Assembly (NCBI GenBank): GCA_003254925.1
Contig: QANZ01022571.1
Span: 1-64,000 of the forward strand
Length of the DNA stretch: 64,000 bases
Reading direction: 5' to 3'
Origin: Chamaecrista fasciculata
Taxonomy: Eukaryota > Streptophyta > Magnoliopsida > Fabales > Fabaceae
Part shown: positions 22,795-34,376 of the stretch, in pieces
Numbering within the stretch: position 1 is the first letter of the stretch
How the letters are laid out: every line of letters begins with the position of its first letter
Program-made: the position numbers and the translations under genes
The notes under the pieces: generated by a model
The model's database searches: none
Told to the model about the DNA's origin: nothing
Seen by the model: only the letters and a program-made list of their open reading frames with translations

Positions 22795-23235
22795 ATGTTG
22801 AAGGAAATGAAGGAATACTGGAAGAGAAGAGGGAGAAAATACCACCGACTAAACGGGTCGGGTGGGCGACGGAGGAAACGGGTCGAGGTGGAGCTCGGAT
22901 CCGGACGAAGAAGAAGAAGGTTCTGGCGAATCAAAATCTCACCCAAGATCCGATTGGCTAGGATGCCTTCACCTAAGAAGCTCTTGATTTGGCTCAGAGA
23001 CTCGTACGTGAGAATGATGATGGGTTTGGCTAATTCCAGAGTCATGTCCTTGAATGTGGGTGCTGCTGTAGGGTATGGTGCCTCTGCAGGGGACGCTATG
23101 GCCATGGCTGCCTTTGGTATTGGGAAAACCCCTCTTAAGGAGTATGATGATAATATGATCATCCAAATCTACAATTCTCTCATGATGCAGCAGCCTCACC
23201 GCCGGCCACAATCATCCATAAACACTACTAGTTAG
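22795..23235 (+). CDS. Basic plant-specific protein of unknown function (RRRRFWRIK family)
   Basis: A single exon encodes 146 residues from the ATG at 22795; the longer frame upstream lacks an ATG. The N-terminal half is strongly basic (GRRRRRFWRIKISPKIRLAR). It is followed by PSPKKLLIWLRDSYVRMMMG, a Gly/Ala/Met-rich linker, and the C-terminal signature PLKEYDDNMIIQIYNSL. I recognise this arrangement from a family of small uncharacterised plant proteins, in which the basic block, the LRDxYVxMM helix and the final KEYDxxMIxxIYxSL segment are conserved. Localisation and role are unknown; the arginine-rich block could be a nuclear or nucleic-acid-binding signal. No signal peptide or membrane segment is seen. 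Confidence 0.8.
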   Translation: MLKEMKEYWKRRGRKYHRLNGSGGRRRKRVEVELGSGRRRRRFWRIKISPKIRLARMPSPKKLLIWLRDSYVRMMMGLANSRVMSLNVGAAVGYGASAGDAMAMAAFGIGKTPLKEYDDNMIIQIYNSLMMQQPHRRPQSSINTTS

Positions 23236-23571
23236 TCTTGGATCTCTATCTGCCTTCAACATATTGCCCTATTAATTACCTAGCTAGCTACTCTCAACGC
23301 CAAACGTTATTGTTAACAGGTATAAATCGGGATCTCTCTTAATTCGCCATGCCTCTTTAATTATGTTCAACTACCGAAACCTGTATATACCTTCATCTGC
23401 TTATTAGCTGCTTATTAATTGAATTCAACACAATGCTGGATTTGCACTCTTAATTCCTCTCTTTATCACTATGCTTTATTAATTATCTACTTTCTTTCTT
23501 TTTAATTCTATTGTTTTTTGGTCCAACCATGTCTACGAAATCACTTTTTCTTTTCCGGGTAACTTGTAATA

Positions 23572-24140
23572 AGGCCAAAGGATGATTTTGGTGCTAAATG
23601 TATGTCCTAATGCTCATGTTGATCCTAAATGTATGCTCTAATGTTCATTTTGGTCTATTATGTTTCAAAATGTTCATATTGATCCTCAATGTAGGCAAAA
23701 TAATTCATTTTGATCCTAAATATTGGTAAAATGTTTCATGTGGTCCAAATTATTGAATTTGGTCATATTTTTCTCGTCTATCATTTCAAGTTCAAAGAAT
23801 TTGTTAAGAGGAATTCATAGCTCTAAATTCGTCAAAATCGAATTTGAAACGAGAGAGATATGATCAACTTTGTTTATTTAACTATGAAACGAGCAATCTA
23901 CTTTTAGGACCGATTTGACTTCGTTTGCTGACAACCCCGACAAGATAGAGAAAGTACTCTTCGAGAACAATACGTAGCTCTAAACTCATTACGTTTGATT
24001 TTGAAACAAGCCATATTCAATAGTTTAGGACCAAAATGAAACATTTTACAAACATTTATGACCAATTTAAACATTTTGAAACATAATGGATCGAAATGAA
24101 CATTGAGATATACATTTAGGACCAAAATGACCCTTTAACC
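23572..24140. repeat. Fold-back element of the GGACCAAAATGA family (copy 1)
   Basis: The left arm (GGATGATTTTGGTGCTAAAT, ATTTTGGTCTATTATGTTTC) is inverted at the right end (GAAACATAATGGATCGAAAT, TTAGGACCAAAATGACCCTT). The centre contains GATATGATCAACTTTGTTTA and CGTTTGCTGACAACCCCGAC, shared with the elements at 31158-31677 and 50355-50885. Noncoding. Confidence 0.6.
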
Positions 24141-24412
24141 CTTGTGATAATTAACAACCTCGTAAAAGAAGTTGGAATTGGAAGTCGAAACTTTCATATA
24201 CATGCATATCAATTATCAAATATGCTATATATATATATATATATATATATATTCACCAAAAAAAAAATATGCTATATATATATATATATTCTCTTGTTGA
24301 TTTCTTCTCTCTAGTTTATTTGGAATCAGATATATATATCTAGGTGTCACCTGTGGTTTGAAGCGATATTTGTTGTGCACATTCATGACTCTACGGTGTG
24401 GTTGGTTTAGTC

Positions 24413-24779
24413 TGTTGGGCTTAGTCATTGAAAGTTCCACATCGGTTGGGAAAAACATTGAGGAGGTGTGAGGCTTGTATAAATATGAGTGAGATATGAG
24501 CTTCTAAGGCACCACAACTTACATAGAAATCCTAATGGGTGTATTGGGGTTTGGGTAGTTGTGAGTCATTTTTGAGAGAGGGTTTGCAATTTTCTCCAGT
24601 CAAAAATTATATTGAGGAGGGTTTATAATTTTTTCCGTGCAAAAATTACAAATAGTGAATTTTGTCCCAGAGGGGGCCGTGGAGTAGGTCTTGAGGCACT
24701 GAACCACGTTAAAGATTTGTGTTCGTTTCTCCGTTTCCTCTTTCTTTATTTCTTGTGTGGGTTGCGCTTCCGCCCAACA
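24413..24779. mobile_element. Solo LTR (367 bp) with TAGTC target duplication
   Basis: The sequence starts TGTTGGGC and ends GCCCAACA, a perfect 8-bp TG...CA inverted terminus. It is flanked on both sides by the 5-bp direct repeat TAGTC (24408-24412 and 24780-24784). Inside are the conserved LTR phrase AGTTCCACATCGGTTGGGAA and a promoter-like GTATAAATATGAG near 24477. No internal region or second LTR is present, so it is most simply a solo LTR left by recombination. The family (TRIM-sized) is not identified. Confidence 0.85.
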
Positions 24780-24787
24780 TAGTCATA

Positions 24788-25133
24788 CTATGAAGCATGG
24801 ACACTGACACGGACACGGGACACGACACGGACACGAACACAGCGACACGTCAAACTCTCAAAATTACGCGACACGACACGGCATATATTTATATATATAA
24901 ATAATTAAATATTCATAATTTTTAATGAAAAAATTAAAAATTACAATTTTTATTCATAATATATGTCATATCTATTATTATTTTTTCTTTCCTATCATGT
25001 TAAAGTTACAAAAAATTAATTTATATTCTAAAATTTATGGATATGTGTCGTGTCGGTGTCATACGAGTGTCGGACACTGACACGTGTCTGACACGGCGAC
25101 ACGCCTTCAAAATGAAGTGTCCATGCTTCCTAG
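24788..25133. mobile_element. hAT-type MITE with 8-bp target duplication
   Basis: Left end CTATGAAGCATGGACACT and right end AGTGTCCATGCTTCCTAG are inverted repeats with one mismatch. The 8-bp direct repeat TAGTCATA lies immediately outside both (24780-24787 and 25134-25141). Subterminal regions are packed with GACAC/GTGTC motifs, and the centre is AT-rich and noncoding. An 8-bp duplication is typical of hAT transposition. A partial relative is at 21700-21920. Confidence 0.85.
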
Positions 25134-25141
25134 TAGTCATA

Positions 25142-26394
25142 AGATACAAGGATATGGGGTATCTTCTAACCAAATCATAGAAAACAAGAGAATATTTTGA
25201 AATGAACGCATGCATCAAGTAGCTAATTAATTAAATGTCACTAGTCCAAATTGCACTACTGGCATCAAATTTTTTTCCTTCAAATTATAAAATATGTAGC
25301 TACAACAAACGACAACGAAATCTTTATTTTTTATTTATTTAATTTTTTTTTAAGCCACGAAATCTTTATTTTAGAACAATAGGGATTCTCAAATCTTAAT
25401 ATATATAGGAAGAGATCAAGTTTTTTTTTAAAAAAATTACGACGAAAAATAAAAGTTGGTAAGTAAGTATTGACATTTGGATATCCATGTGGCATTTTTT
25501 TGGTCTTATGGAAATGGACCCCCATTGAGAGTTGAAAGTCACAGTCACATCCCTAACAAACAGAATCTTAGCCACACCATGCCGTAGGAGTTGGCCCAGC
25601 CTGTGATGTTCTTCCTTCTCATATGCATATGAATTAGTTATTCATACGACTCTATTGTAAAACAAGCTTGTCACTTAATTGAAAGCTGTCTCTTCTTCCT
25701 TCTTTATTTTCTATTTCTATATTTCTCTTACTAGGAATCCTATCCCCTTATCCATCTCGTCAAATGTTAAGTTATTCTCACACCCATGCATGTACACCTG
25801 AGCTTGCCCAATTAGCTGTGTGACTGTGTCTGATTCATCTCGTCATTTTGGGCATGATCCTTAAGATTAGCATGGGCCTCTCGATCCATATCACATTCCA
25901 TGGAGTTTCCTGCAATGAACACTGAATTCCACAAGAATGGATTCTATTAAGTTGGGTTTTTTGTTAAATTTCTTGAAGTTTATTATATGGCAATTGTTGA
26001 TTGGTCTGTTATATATTCCAAATAATAAGAAAAGTTTAAAAAGCTCAAAATAATTTGCTTTCTACACATTATAAAAGTTTAGGAAATGCACAAAACTCTA
26101 AATTCAACTTCAGAGGATCCATTCCTGAATTCTAGCCACAAAATTTACAAAAACTACATGCTTGCGTCATACTCGCGAACAAAAACCTAAACAAAATCGA
26201 ACCTTTTAGGTTCTGGTACGGAGAATCTAACGCAAACCAAACTGGTGTTCTTCCGTCACAAATTGGGCTACCATAAAGCCCACAAAGGACTTAGTGTGGG
26301 CCCTTATTTCTAACATTTTCATTCTGGGTCGCTGGGTCACATATTCAATAATATATTAAAACCTCTTACTATACATAAAAATAACGACGACGAA

Positions 26395-26426
<32 letters not shown>

Positions 26427-29027
26427 TCCTTATACCTTCTATTCGGCCAGCAATATTCTTTATACCTTTAATAACCATGCCAAAATCATAATTCTGAGGC
26501 AGCCACTGAATAATACAATCAGATTATAAGCTTACGGTTCAACAATGATATGTTATATCAAAAATAAAAAATAATTAACGTATAACTGTATAAGACGTCG
26601 TTATTCGAGAGGGGGAACTTGCAGGAAGATGTGAAATCCAAGCTTGCGGAGGGAGAACCGGAGAAGTAAGAAAACAGCAAATCAACGTGCATTAAAGTAC
26701 TAATCATTTGATTCATTTGATTTTTATGTCTTCCAATTTTGCATTTCTTTATATTTTTCTTCGTTTTCTCACATGGGATGCTTCGATATCCATTAAATAA
26801 TGTATCTGGTCAAACTTGCCAGTATAAATACTAGTAACCCCTAATATTTATTGATGAAGAAACAACCTGACTAGCTAATTTTATATTTGCATCATGTTTG
26901 TCATTTGAGTATTAAACTATACACTTCTCTTTTCAACTTGTTCTCCTTAGTCCTCCCATCATTAATCATTCGCTTCAAGTCTAACCAAAAGTGGATGACT
27001 TTAAAATTATACACCAAATTCAATTTTCAAGTTATCTAATCTTTTAATTAAACTCCACGTTGATATGTAACTTCTCAGCTCTTATGATTTTACCACTTGA
27101 TATACAAAAAATGCTGACTAGTTTCTAGCTACGAATAATATTATTTTCATCATATACCATACGTTTGGAAAATTATGTATATCAGGGTGCCTTTTCTTTT
27201 TGTTGCCTTTTCCCCTTTTATGATGAGTTAATTACTATCTTGAACCCAAAGTTTAGTTAATTTTTTTTTTTTTTTGCCAAACCAAAGTTTAGTTAATCAA
27301 TCATAAAGCGAGCCCCAATTTTGCTGCTCAAAATGGGTACAGAGTTTGCGTGTGGAGAGAGATGAATATGGCTCGGGATTGACCTGCGCAGTTTTTGTTG
27401 TTCAGATAACGGTCATCTTAGATTTAACATGCAATTTCACCCACCACAACCTTTTAGACGGTGTCATGCCAAAAAAAGTCAGAGCAATATTTTTTTTTTT
27501 GGTCAACAGAGCACTATTTTTGGTCTTTTAAATTTAACACCAATTTTCAATTTTCTTTATTTTTTTAAATTAATTTTATTTATAATGTTTCATATTTCGA
27601 TCAACTTTATTTTAAATTAATTTTTTAATAAATTTATAATAGACTGTCGTTTTTCCAATATGATCAGTTAGAATTTAATTTATTTTTTAATTAATTTTAT
27701 ATTATATGTCATTATACAATATAAATTTTGTTATAAATATTTGGCTAAAATGATAAAAATATAATCAAAATATAAAATATTATGAATGAAATCAACCTGA
27801 GAAAAAAAATTAGAAAAAATCAATGTGAAATTTAGAGACCAAAATATTACTTTTGTAAAAAAGGAAACCTTTTAAATGGTGATTTATTTTATTATTTTAA
27901 TTGTTTGCTTCTACAGAGAAAACGGATAGGATTATACAATGCACGTGATGCATGTATAACAATATAACACACACGAGATCAACTGCTAACTTCCTTTTTC
28001 TTCAGAAACATCAAATATCTTTTTACCTAACCGGTACAAGTTTTATAACTTTTATGAGTTAGGACAGTCATGCTTCCCTTACTTTTTTTTTCAAATAGCT
28101 AATTCAATATATTTTGCTATTAATTTTTTATGGAATATACTTTGCTGTTAATAAATGAGATGAAACTCTGATAAAAAAATAATAATAATAAATGAGATGA
28201 AATAAAAGTTGACATTTTGAATAGGGAACAAACTCATGAAACAAGATCATCCAATACAGTGAATTCCTTATGGGTTAAGTCTCATTACTCATTAGGTTTT
28301 GACCAAATATATCTAGATACGGGTTTTGACATTTCATTGTTAATCCATTTGGTTCTGAACAGATAAAAAATTATTGAGCTATTATTTGGGACTGGGTGGC
28401 AAGTAGACGTCAAATGCAGAAAAGTGAAAACTAGCCAGTGCCAACGGCTACCTTGTATGGCCAAAATACAGAGACACCCTTGAATTTTAGATTAGGCGCA
28501 CATAATATTCATGAATTTTTAATTTGTGTAAATAGGATCCCTGAGTTTTCAATTTCGTGCAAATAATACCCTTATGTTAAATTTAGGCCAAATCAGTGAG
28601 GGTATAGTAGTATTTTCATAAAAAAATTTAGGCCAAAGTCCTATTTTAGTTCCTCAAGTTTGCTCAAAGTTTCGTTTTGGTCTCTCGAGTTTCTAAAATG
28701 TTATACCATTAGTCTCTTTCCAATTCCCATCCAATTTTAATGTTAAATAAAAGAAAAAATTGGTTTACATTACCCAAAAAGTTTTATTTTTTTAATTAAG
28801 GTCCTTTCTTTTTATAATAGGACCAAAGTGTAAGAAAAAATGAATAAACTAGTATTTGAAACAATTTTGCCCAAAAAGAGAAACCTAGCAAACGAATCTC
28901 CTCCTTCTTCAATCGACACCCTTCTTCTTCTTCTTCCTTAATTGCCGCCGATCCTCAAATCAACGGAAAAGCGCAAGAAAGCACGACGGCGATGGTGGGT
29001 GCATATTTGTTTTCGACGATTGCTGGT
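25142..29027. other. Gene-poor AT-rich region
   Basis: No supportable gene in about 3.9 kb. It holds poly-T runs, an (AAT)n microsatellite near 26395-26423, and short dispersed-repeat phrases at 28640-28740 (CCTCAAGTTTGCTCAAAGTT), a phrase also present at 60146-60165 in the large fold-back element. Confidence 0.4.
26395..26425. repeat. (AAT)n microsatellite
   Basis: About nine uninterrupted AAT units between GACGACGAA and AACAATCC. Confidence 0.9.
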
Positions 29028-29322
29028 ACTATTTGGAGTTATTTCGTAATTTCAATCATAACAAATTATGCAAAAATTACATATTGAACCCAATTTTTTT
29101 GAAACTTTTCATTTTAGTACTTAGATAATATGTATCTAGTGACTTATTTATAATTTTTTGAAATTTTTTAGGGTTAATATGTAATTTTTGCAAAAATTTT
29201 TCAAAGGATACCAAAGTTTTAATGGAGACTACCACAAGGTACTAAAGCGTCAGGTTTCAAACCACATGGTACCAAAGTGAAATAGGGTCAAACTACAGGT
29301 ATCATAGTGTAAATTATCCAAC
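29028..29322. mobile_element. GGTACC Mutator-like MITE, left-truncated (copy C)
   Basis: From GGAGTTATTTCGTAATTTC onwards it follows the interior and right arm of the 32002-32431 element, through GGTACTAAAGCG, ATGGTACCAAAGTG and AAACTACAGGTATC, ending near TGTAAATTATCC. The left arm is absent. It is more diverged than copies D and E. Confidence 0.7.
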
Positions 29323-31157
29323 ACTTTTTTAACATATATTAAAAATTATATCATTATATGCGTATAACTCCTATGGTAATGCTCTGATCGCACTTTTTTC
29401 CTTTTGGCAATTTTTATAATTCATTAATGGTTCCTCTTTCGGTTACCTTTATTTCTGCTTATTCACTAACATACATTTCAGGTATATTAATATCATATCC
29501 AAAAATTGATTCTCCAATAAAATATCATATCCAAAAATTGATGGCCGCGCGGATTTTTTCATTTGACCTCTCGTTCTCGCGTCAGCCTACCAAAAAGAAG
29601 TGGTAATTATAATAGTAGTGTCATTAAATCAATGATCATTGATACAAAAAAAAAATAAATCAATGATCATTTGGGCAGAACGCAGCCCGGCCCAACATGG
29701 CGCCACTTATAATGTCGACCCGACCCGAACGCATGGGAATAAGAATAACAACAAAAATGCAATATATGTATTTATGGAACATCAGAATCAAAATTCACAG
29801 TTCAAGCCAAAAAAAAAAGAAAAAGAAAATCACAATTGACAGCTGTGAATGTGGTGTGAACATCTTCAGTCACTCAATTTCGACTTGACAATTGACATCT
29901 GCACCTGCTACAGCCTACTCTACTTCAATTCGTACCCTCATGTTTTCTGCTTATTTGAACTCATTTTCATATAGTACCACCCTTGTATTTCTATATTTCT
30001 ATACATTTTTTCGTCTTTTTTCACTTACTTTTACAGGCTTTTTTCCTGAACAAAATTATAAATATATTCTGCACCGCCTCGGTGTCCGTGAGAGACTGCG
30101 TTTTAAATGTGCTCATCGCTAAACGACACTGCCTTGAACAATTGGGGTCCATATATAGATTCTGCGACTCTTTTACCTGCCATGTCCAAAATAAAAAGGC
30201 TTATATAAAAAATGTTCATCTCCCAAAAGGTAAGACCAAATGTATCACATTTATAATTTTTCTTTTAAAAAAATTCTGACTCACTAATAAAATGTATGTG
30301 GTGTTGAGGTTCATTTATTATCTCTTATCCTCTCCAATTCCCCATATGTATATATATATAATATATTAAAATATTAAAATATTTTTGTAAATTTATCATT
30401 CATAGTTCTATTATTATTAACTGATTTTTATATTGTAATATTTTAATTAAAAAATAAATTAGTAAATAGTATATTTTATTAATATTTTTCTAAAATAAAA
30501 TATTTAATTTTAATTTTAAATGCATCAATATATATTTTAGTATATATACACTAGGAGATATTGGTAGGAATACAGGGTAATAAATTAACTTCAACAACAC
30601 ACACTGTGGTGAATTAAAAATTTTCCTTTTAGAAAAATAAAAATTAAAAGAAAAAATAAAACTTATTTGATGTGAATATATTTGGTCTTATCTTTTTGAG
30701 GTGGACAGTTTTTGTACAAACCTTTCTATCTTTGATTCTACATGTAAAAGAGTTTAGATTCTGCGGACCCCGCTGTACTATAACCTGCTTGTCCATCTAT
30801 TAATTATTGACAACTTATAATGTATCTTAAGTTTTCTCTTTTCTAACATTTGTATTTCTCTATTGCAGTACAGAGTTTAATTTGGAAAATGAAAAACTCA
30901 ATAAGATAGATACGTAAACCCTATTTAAAAATAACAAAGAAAATATTAAATAAGATCACAAAATTAGACATGTCCTTCCATATTTATTGTAGAGAATCTT
31001 TATTAATTAACATTTTTCCTACTTAATTTTCTTAATTTCCTGTTTTACCATTTTTTCTTCAATTCATAGTTTCATACCTATAGGCAAAATATCACGTCGA
31101 CTTGGCGGATATGCTCATGTTGTCATATAATCGCGTTTAACTATATATTTATTTTAC
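29323..31157. other. Gene-poor AT-rich region
   Basis: No supportable gene. Plus-strand open frames at 29639-30279 show no recognisable domain. Several AT-rich stretches are present. Confidence 0.4.
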
Positions 31158-31677
31158 GGCTAAAACCTCACATTTGTCCTTTATGTATGAAGTGGATTTC
31201 AAACATTTTATTTATTTCAAATTAGGTCTTACATATTTTTGTAACTTTTACAATTGATTAAAAAATATTGAATATAATCATATTTATCTCGTTTCAAAAT
31301 TAAATGGGCCAAATTTAGAGCTATGAGTTTTTTTCACTAATACTTTGAAGTCATCAATAATGAGCTCAAATCAAATCTTAAAAGTGGATAATCTATTTCA
31401 TGGTAAAATAAGTAAAATTAGTAACATCTCTTTTGTTTTAAATTTGAATCTGACGAATTTAAAATTATGTGTTAACTCAGAGTTTTTGCTCTCAGTTGAT
31501 ATTGTTAATAAATGAAATTAAATAACGTCTTAAAAGTTAATCTGTAACCAATTTTAAAAGTTATGAAAATATGTTTGATCAATTTGAAACAAGTAAAATA
31601 TAAATAACCAATTTAAAATCTACTCGATACATAAGAGGCTAATTTGAAACTTAGGCCTTTATTTGACACTTGAACGC
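31158..31677. repeat. Fold-back element of the GGACCAAAATGA family (copy 2, diverged)
   Basis: The left part TTTGTCCTTTATGTATGAAG and the right part CTCGATACATAAGAGGCTAA are inverted, with further inverted blocks (TTATTTCAAATTAGG and CAATTTAAAATC). The centre has TCATATTTATCTCGTTTC and GAATCTGACGAATTTAAA, shared with copies 1 and 3. Noncoding. Confidence 0.5.
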
Positions 31678-32001
31678 GAGACACAATTCAAGTTCATGTC
31701 ATAATTAGGGATGATCATTAGTACAAAATGAATAAGGTATTGTGATCCCTCACATGAGCTTAAATGAGCGAGTAGTAAAATTAATCCTCATTTCTATACT
31801 AACTAAATAATTTAATCCCCATACACAAACTAAGATCTAAAGAAAATTTTAAATAAATCATTTTTATTATTATAAAATTCATTTTTACCAAAATTTGCAT
31901 TTATAACTACTAACAATTTTAAAAAATAAAGTATATATAATAATGTATTATTAAAATACTTCAATATTTATAAAATATTTAATATTTATCTTTAAAATTT
32001 A

Positions 32002-32431
32002 GGGTAAATTACACTTTGGTACCTTGTGGTTTGACCCTATTTCACTTTGGTACCCTGTGGTTTGAAACTTGACACTTTGGTACCCTGTGGTATTCTCCAT
32101 TAACACTTTGGTACCCTTTGGAGCTATTTTGTAATTTTAACCATAACAAATTTTGCAAAAATTACATAATGACCCCAAAAAAATTTCAAAAAATTACAAA
32201 TAGGTCCCTGGATACATATTATATAGGGACTAAAATGAAAAATTTAAAATTTTTTTGGGGTCAATATGTAATTTTTGTAAAATTTATTATGGTTAAAATT
32301 ACAAAATAGGTCCAAAGGGTACCAAAGTGTTAATGGAGAATACCACAGGGTACCAAAGTGTCAAGTTTCAAACCACAGGGTACCAAAGTGAAACAGGGTC
32401 AAACCACAGGGTACCAAAGTGTAATTTACCC
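32002..32431. mobile_element. GGTACC Mutator-like MITE, complete (copy D)
   Basis: A 430-bp palindromic element whose ends are GGGTAAATTACACTTTGGTA and its inverse, closing in GTGTAATTTACCC. A 9-bp direct repeat TAAAATTTA flanks it exactly (31993-32001 and 32432-32440), the duplication size of Mutator-like elements. Each arm has four subterminal copies of a CACTTTGGTACC-type phrase, and the centre holds ATTACATA, GACCCC and a short AT-rich loop. No coding capacity. Other copies in this window are near 1141, 5484, 29028, 36826 and 59482. Confidence 0.9.
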
Positions 32432-32718
32432 TAAAATTTAATATTTTCTCAATACATAATTTAAGATTATTATATTATATATATAGAGATAAATATTTTC
32501 ATCATTCTACTTCTCAGTATCATCAAGTCTTGTGCACTGTTTACATTTTGCGAGCCAATCCATCAATTGAGTAAAACAAGTGAGATTAAAAAACACATAA
32601 ATGGATCTAAATTATATTTTCTAAAGTATCATTTATTGATCATTGAATAAGTTAACTAAAAATTTATATGTTGACTTTTAAATTAAATCAACGATATAGA
32701 TAAAACTAGTTTTAACCC

Positions 32719-33640
32719 CGTGGAATTCCATGGGTGATTTTTAAGTTTTATTAAATATAGATTATTATCTATAAATTATAAAAAATTATATAATTAAAAT
32801 GAAAAAAAAATATCTTAACATTATACTTCTTATAGTTATAATTTATAAATTTATTTTGGTTATCATAAAATATGTTACACCAAAAATAAATCATGACTTA
32901 ATATACTTTTTTTATTAAATATATGAGATTTGTATATGTTTTCTGAGATATGTTTATTTAAAAAAAAGTAACTTTGTCATAGAATTGATATTATATTTGA
33001 TATTATTTTTTGTAACATAAAAAGAAGATGCAAAAGAGTTAAAGACATTTGGTTTGGCATTTTAAAAAGTTAATGGATCAAAATTGAATAAAATAAAATA
33101 ATGGATAGAATTCAAAATCATTGGAATAGCCATTAGTGGCCACAACATAAATAAAAAAAATGCAGGGACCAAAAATAATAAAACAAAATTTAAAGTAATA
33201 TACATGGAATTCCACGGGTGATTTCTAAGTTTACTAAATATATATATAAATTTTAACAAATTATGCAATTAGAATGTAACAAAAATATGTTATCATTGTA
33301 CTTTTTTTTTTGGTGAATCACGGTGGCACATTGTACTTTTTATTTCTAAATATTTGTTATAGTTATAAATTAATTTTGGTTATCACAAAAAAAAATCATC
33401 ACGTAATCTATTTTTTATTAAATATATGAGATTTGAATATCTTTTTTGAAAAGATGTTAATTTAAAAAAGTAAATTTGTCATACGATAGATGTTATATTT
33501 AATCTTATTTTTTGTAACATAAAAAGAAGGTGTAAAAGAGTTAGAGACATTTAGTTTAGCATTTTAGAAATATGATGGATCAAAATTGAATAAAGTAAAA
33601 TAAGGGATAGAATCGAAAACATTGGAAGAATCCTTATATT
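32719..33640. repeat. Direct duplication of about 440 bp (GTGGAATTCCA repeats)
   Basis: The unit starting TGGAATTCCATGGGTGATTT at 32721 is repeated from 33205 (TGGAATTCCACGGGTGATTT), an offset of 484 bp. It continues through shared blocks TTAAATATATGAGATTTG, TTTTTTGTAACATAAAAAGA and GATGGATCAAAATTGAATAA-like sequence. The second copy carries a small insertion near 33301-33335. AT-rich and noncoding; the founding repeat family is not identified. Confidence 0.75.
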
Positions 33641-33779
33641 ATTACATAGATACATATAATATTTATATATATATATAAAAATTATGATAGATAATTAATC
33701 AATTTAATTTATTTTATTTATAATAAAGGAAAAATAGAAGGATATTAAATTTAATGGAATTTATACTAATATTTTATTC

Positions 33780-33953
33780 TATATTTATTAAATTTAATTC
33801 GGGGACGGGGACACCGCGGGGCGGGGGACTTACTCCCCGTCCCCGTCCCCGTCCCCGAACTCAATACGGGGTAAAATTTAACCCCGTCCCTGACCTCGCC
33901 GCATCTGGGGATCCCCTAAACCCATGGAAAATGTTTGCCATCCCTAATTGGTC
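33780..33953. mobile_element. GC-rich end of a hAT-like element (GGGGACGGGGAC repeats)
   Basis: The right end TTGCCATCCCTA is the inverse of TAGGGATGGCAA, the terminus also seen at 20244. Inwards are repeats of GGGGACGGGGAC and CCCCGTCCCCGT around ATACGGGGTAAAATT. The left boundary is not clear; it may extend left into AT-rich sequence. Confidence 0.5.
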
Positions 33954-34317
33954 TATGTAGAATATTGTTGTGATGAATAGAAAGTATTCACAAATCTTTT
34001 ATGACTATTTCAAAAAAGTCAAAAAACATCACGAAAAAATTGCAGAACATAAACAAAGAATTGATTATTTAATAAGTTTAAAAAATTATTAATTTAAAGT
34101 TCTTGCAAAAATAAGAGAATTACAGCTCTGAAAATTAAAGCTCCAAATTGCTATTAATGTAAAAATGAGAAAATTTAATTAAAAATTAACACACATTAAA
34201 ATTGCAATAATAAACATTTGTTAGATTTATATCTATCAAAACTTTTGAAAAGTTGTTTTAAAATAAATTGGTAATTAACAAATAAGTCAAAAAGATGCGA
34301 AGTAGACATAACAAAAA

Positions 34318-34376
34318 CTCTCATGCCAACTCACTGTTTGAAAGAGTAATACATTGTGTGACAAATTCACATTAAA
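34318..34376 (-). pseudogene. Small diverged copy of an acetyltransferase exon 6 / intron junction
   Basis: Read on the minus strand, this stretch ends AACAGTGAGTTGGCATGAG, which closely matches the exon 6 donor junction of the acetyltransferase gene (ACGGTGAGTTGGCATGG, at about 1757-1773). Similarity extends upstream through ATTTGTCA and ATGTAT for about 55 bases, roughly three quarters identical by eye. The rest of the exon is absent. The fragment sits at the edge of a palindromic cluster that has copied part of it. Confidence 0.55.

Noticed and set aside
22686-23211. Minus-strand open frames over the basic-protein gene
   Set aside because: The plus-strand frame has a recognisable family signature; these are shadows.
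29639-30279. Cluster of plus-strand open frames
   Set aside because: No recognisable domain, splice structure or composition change to support a gene.
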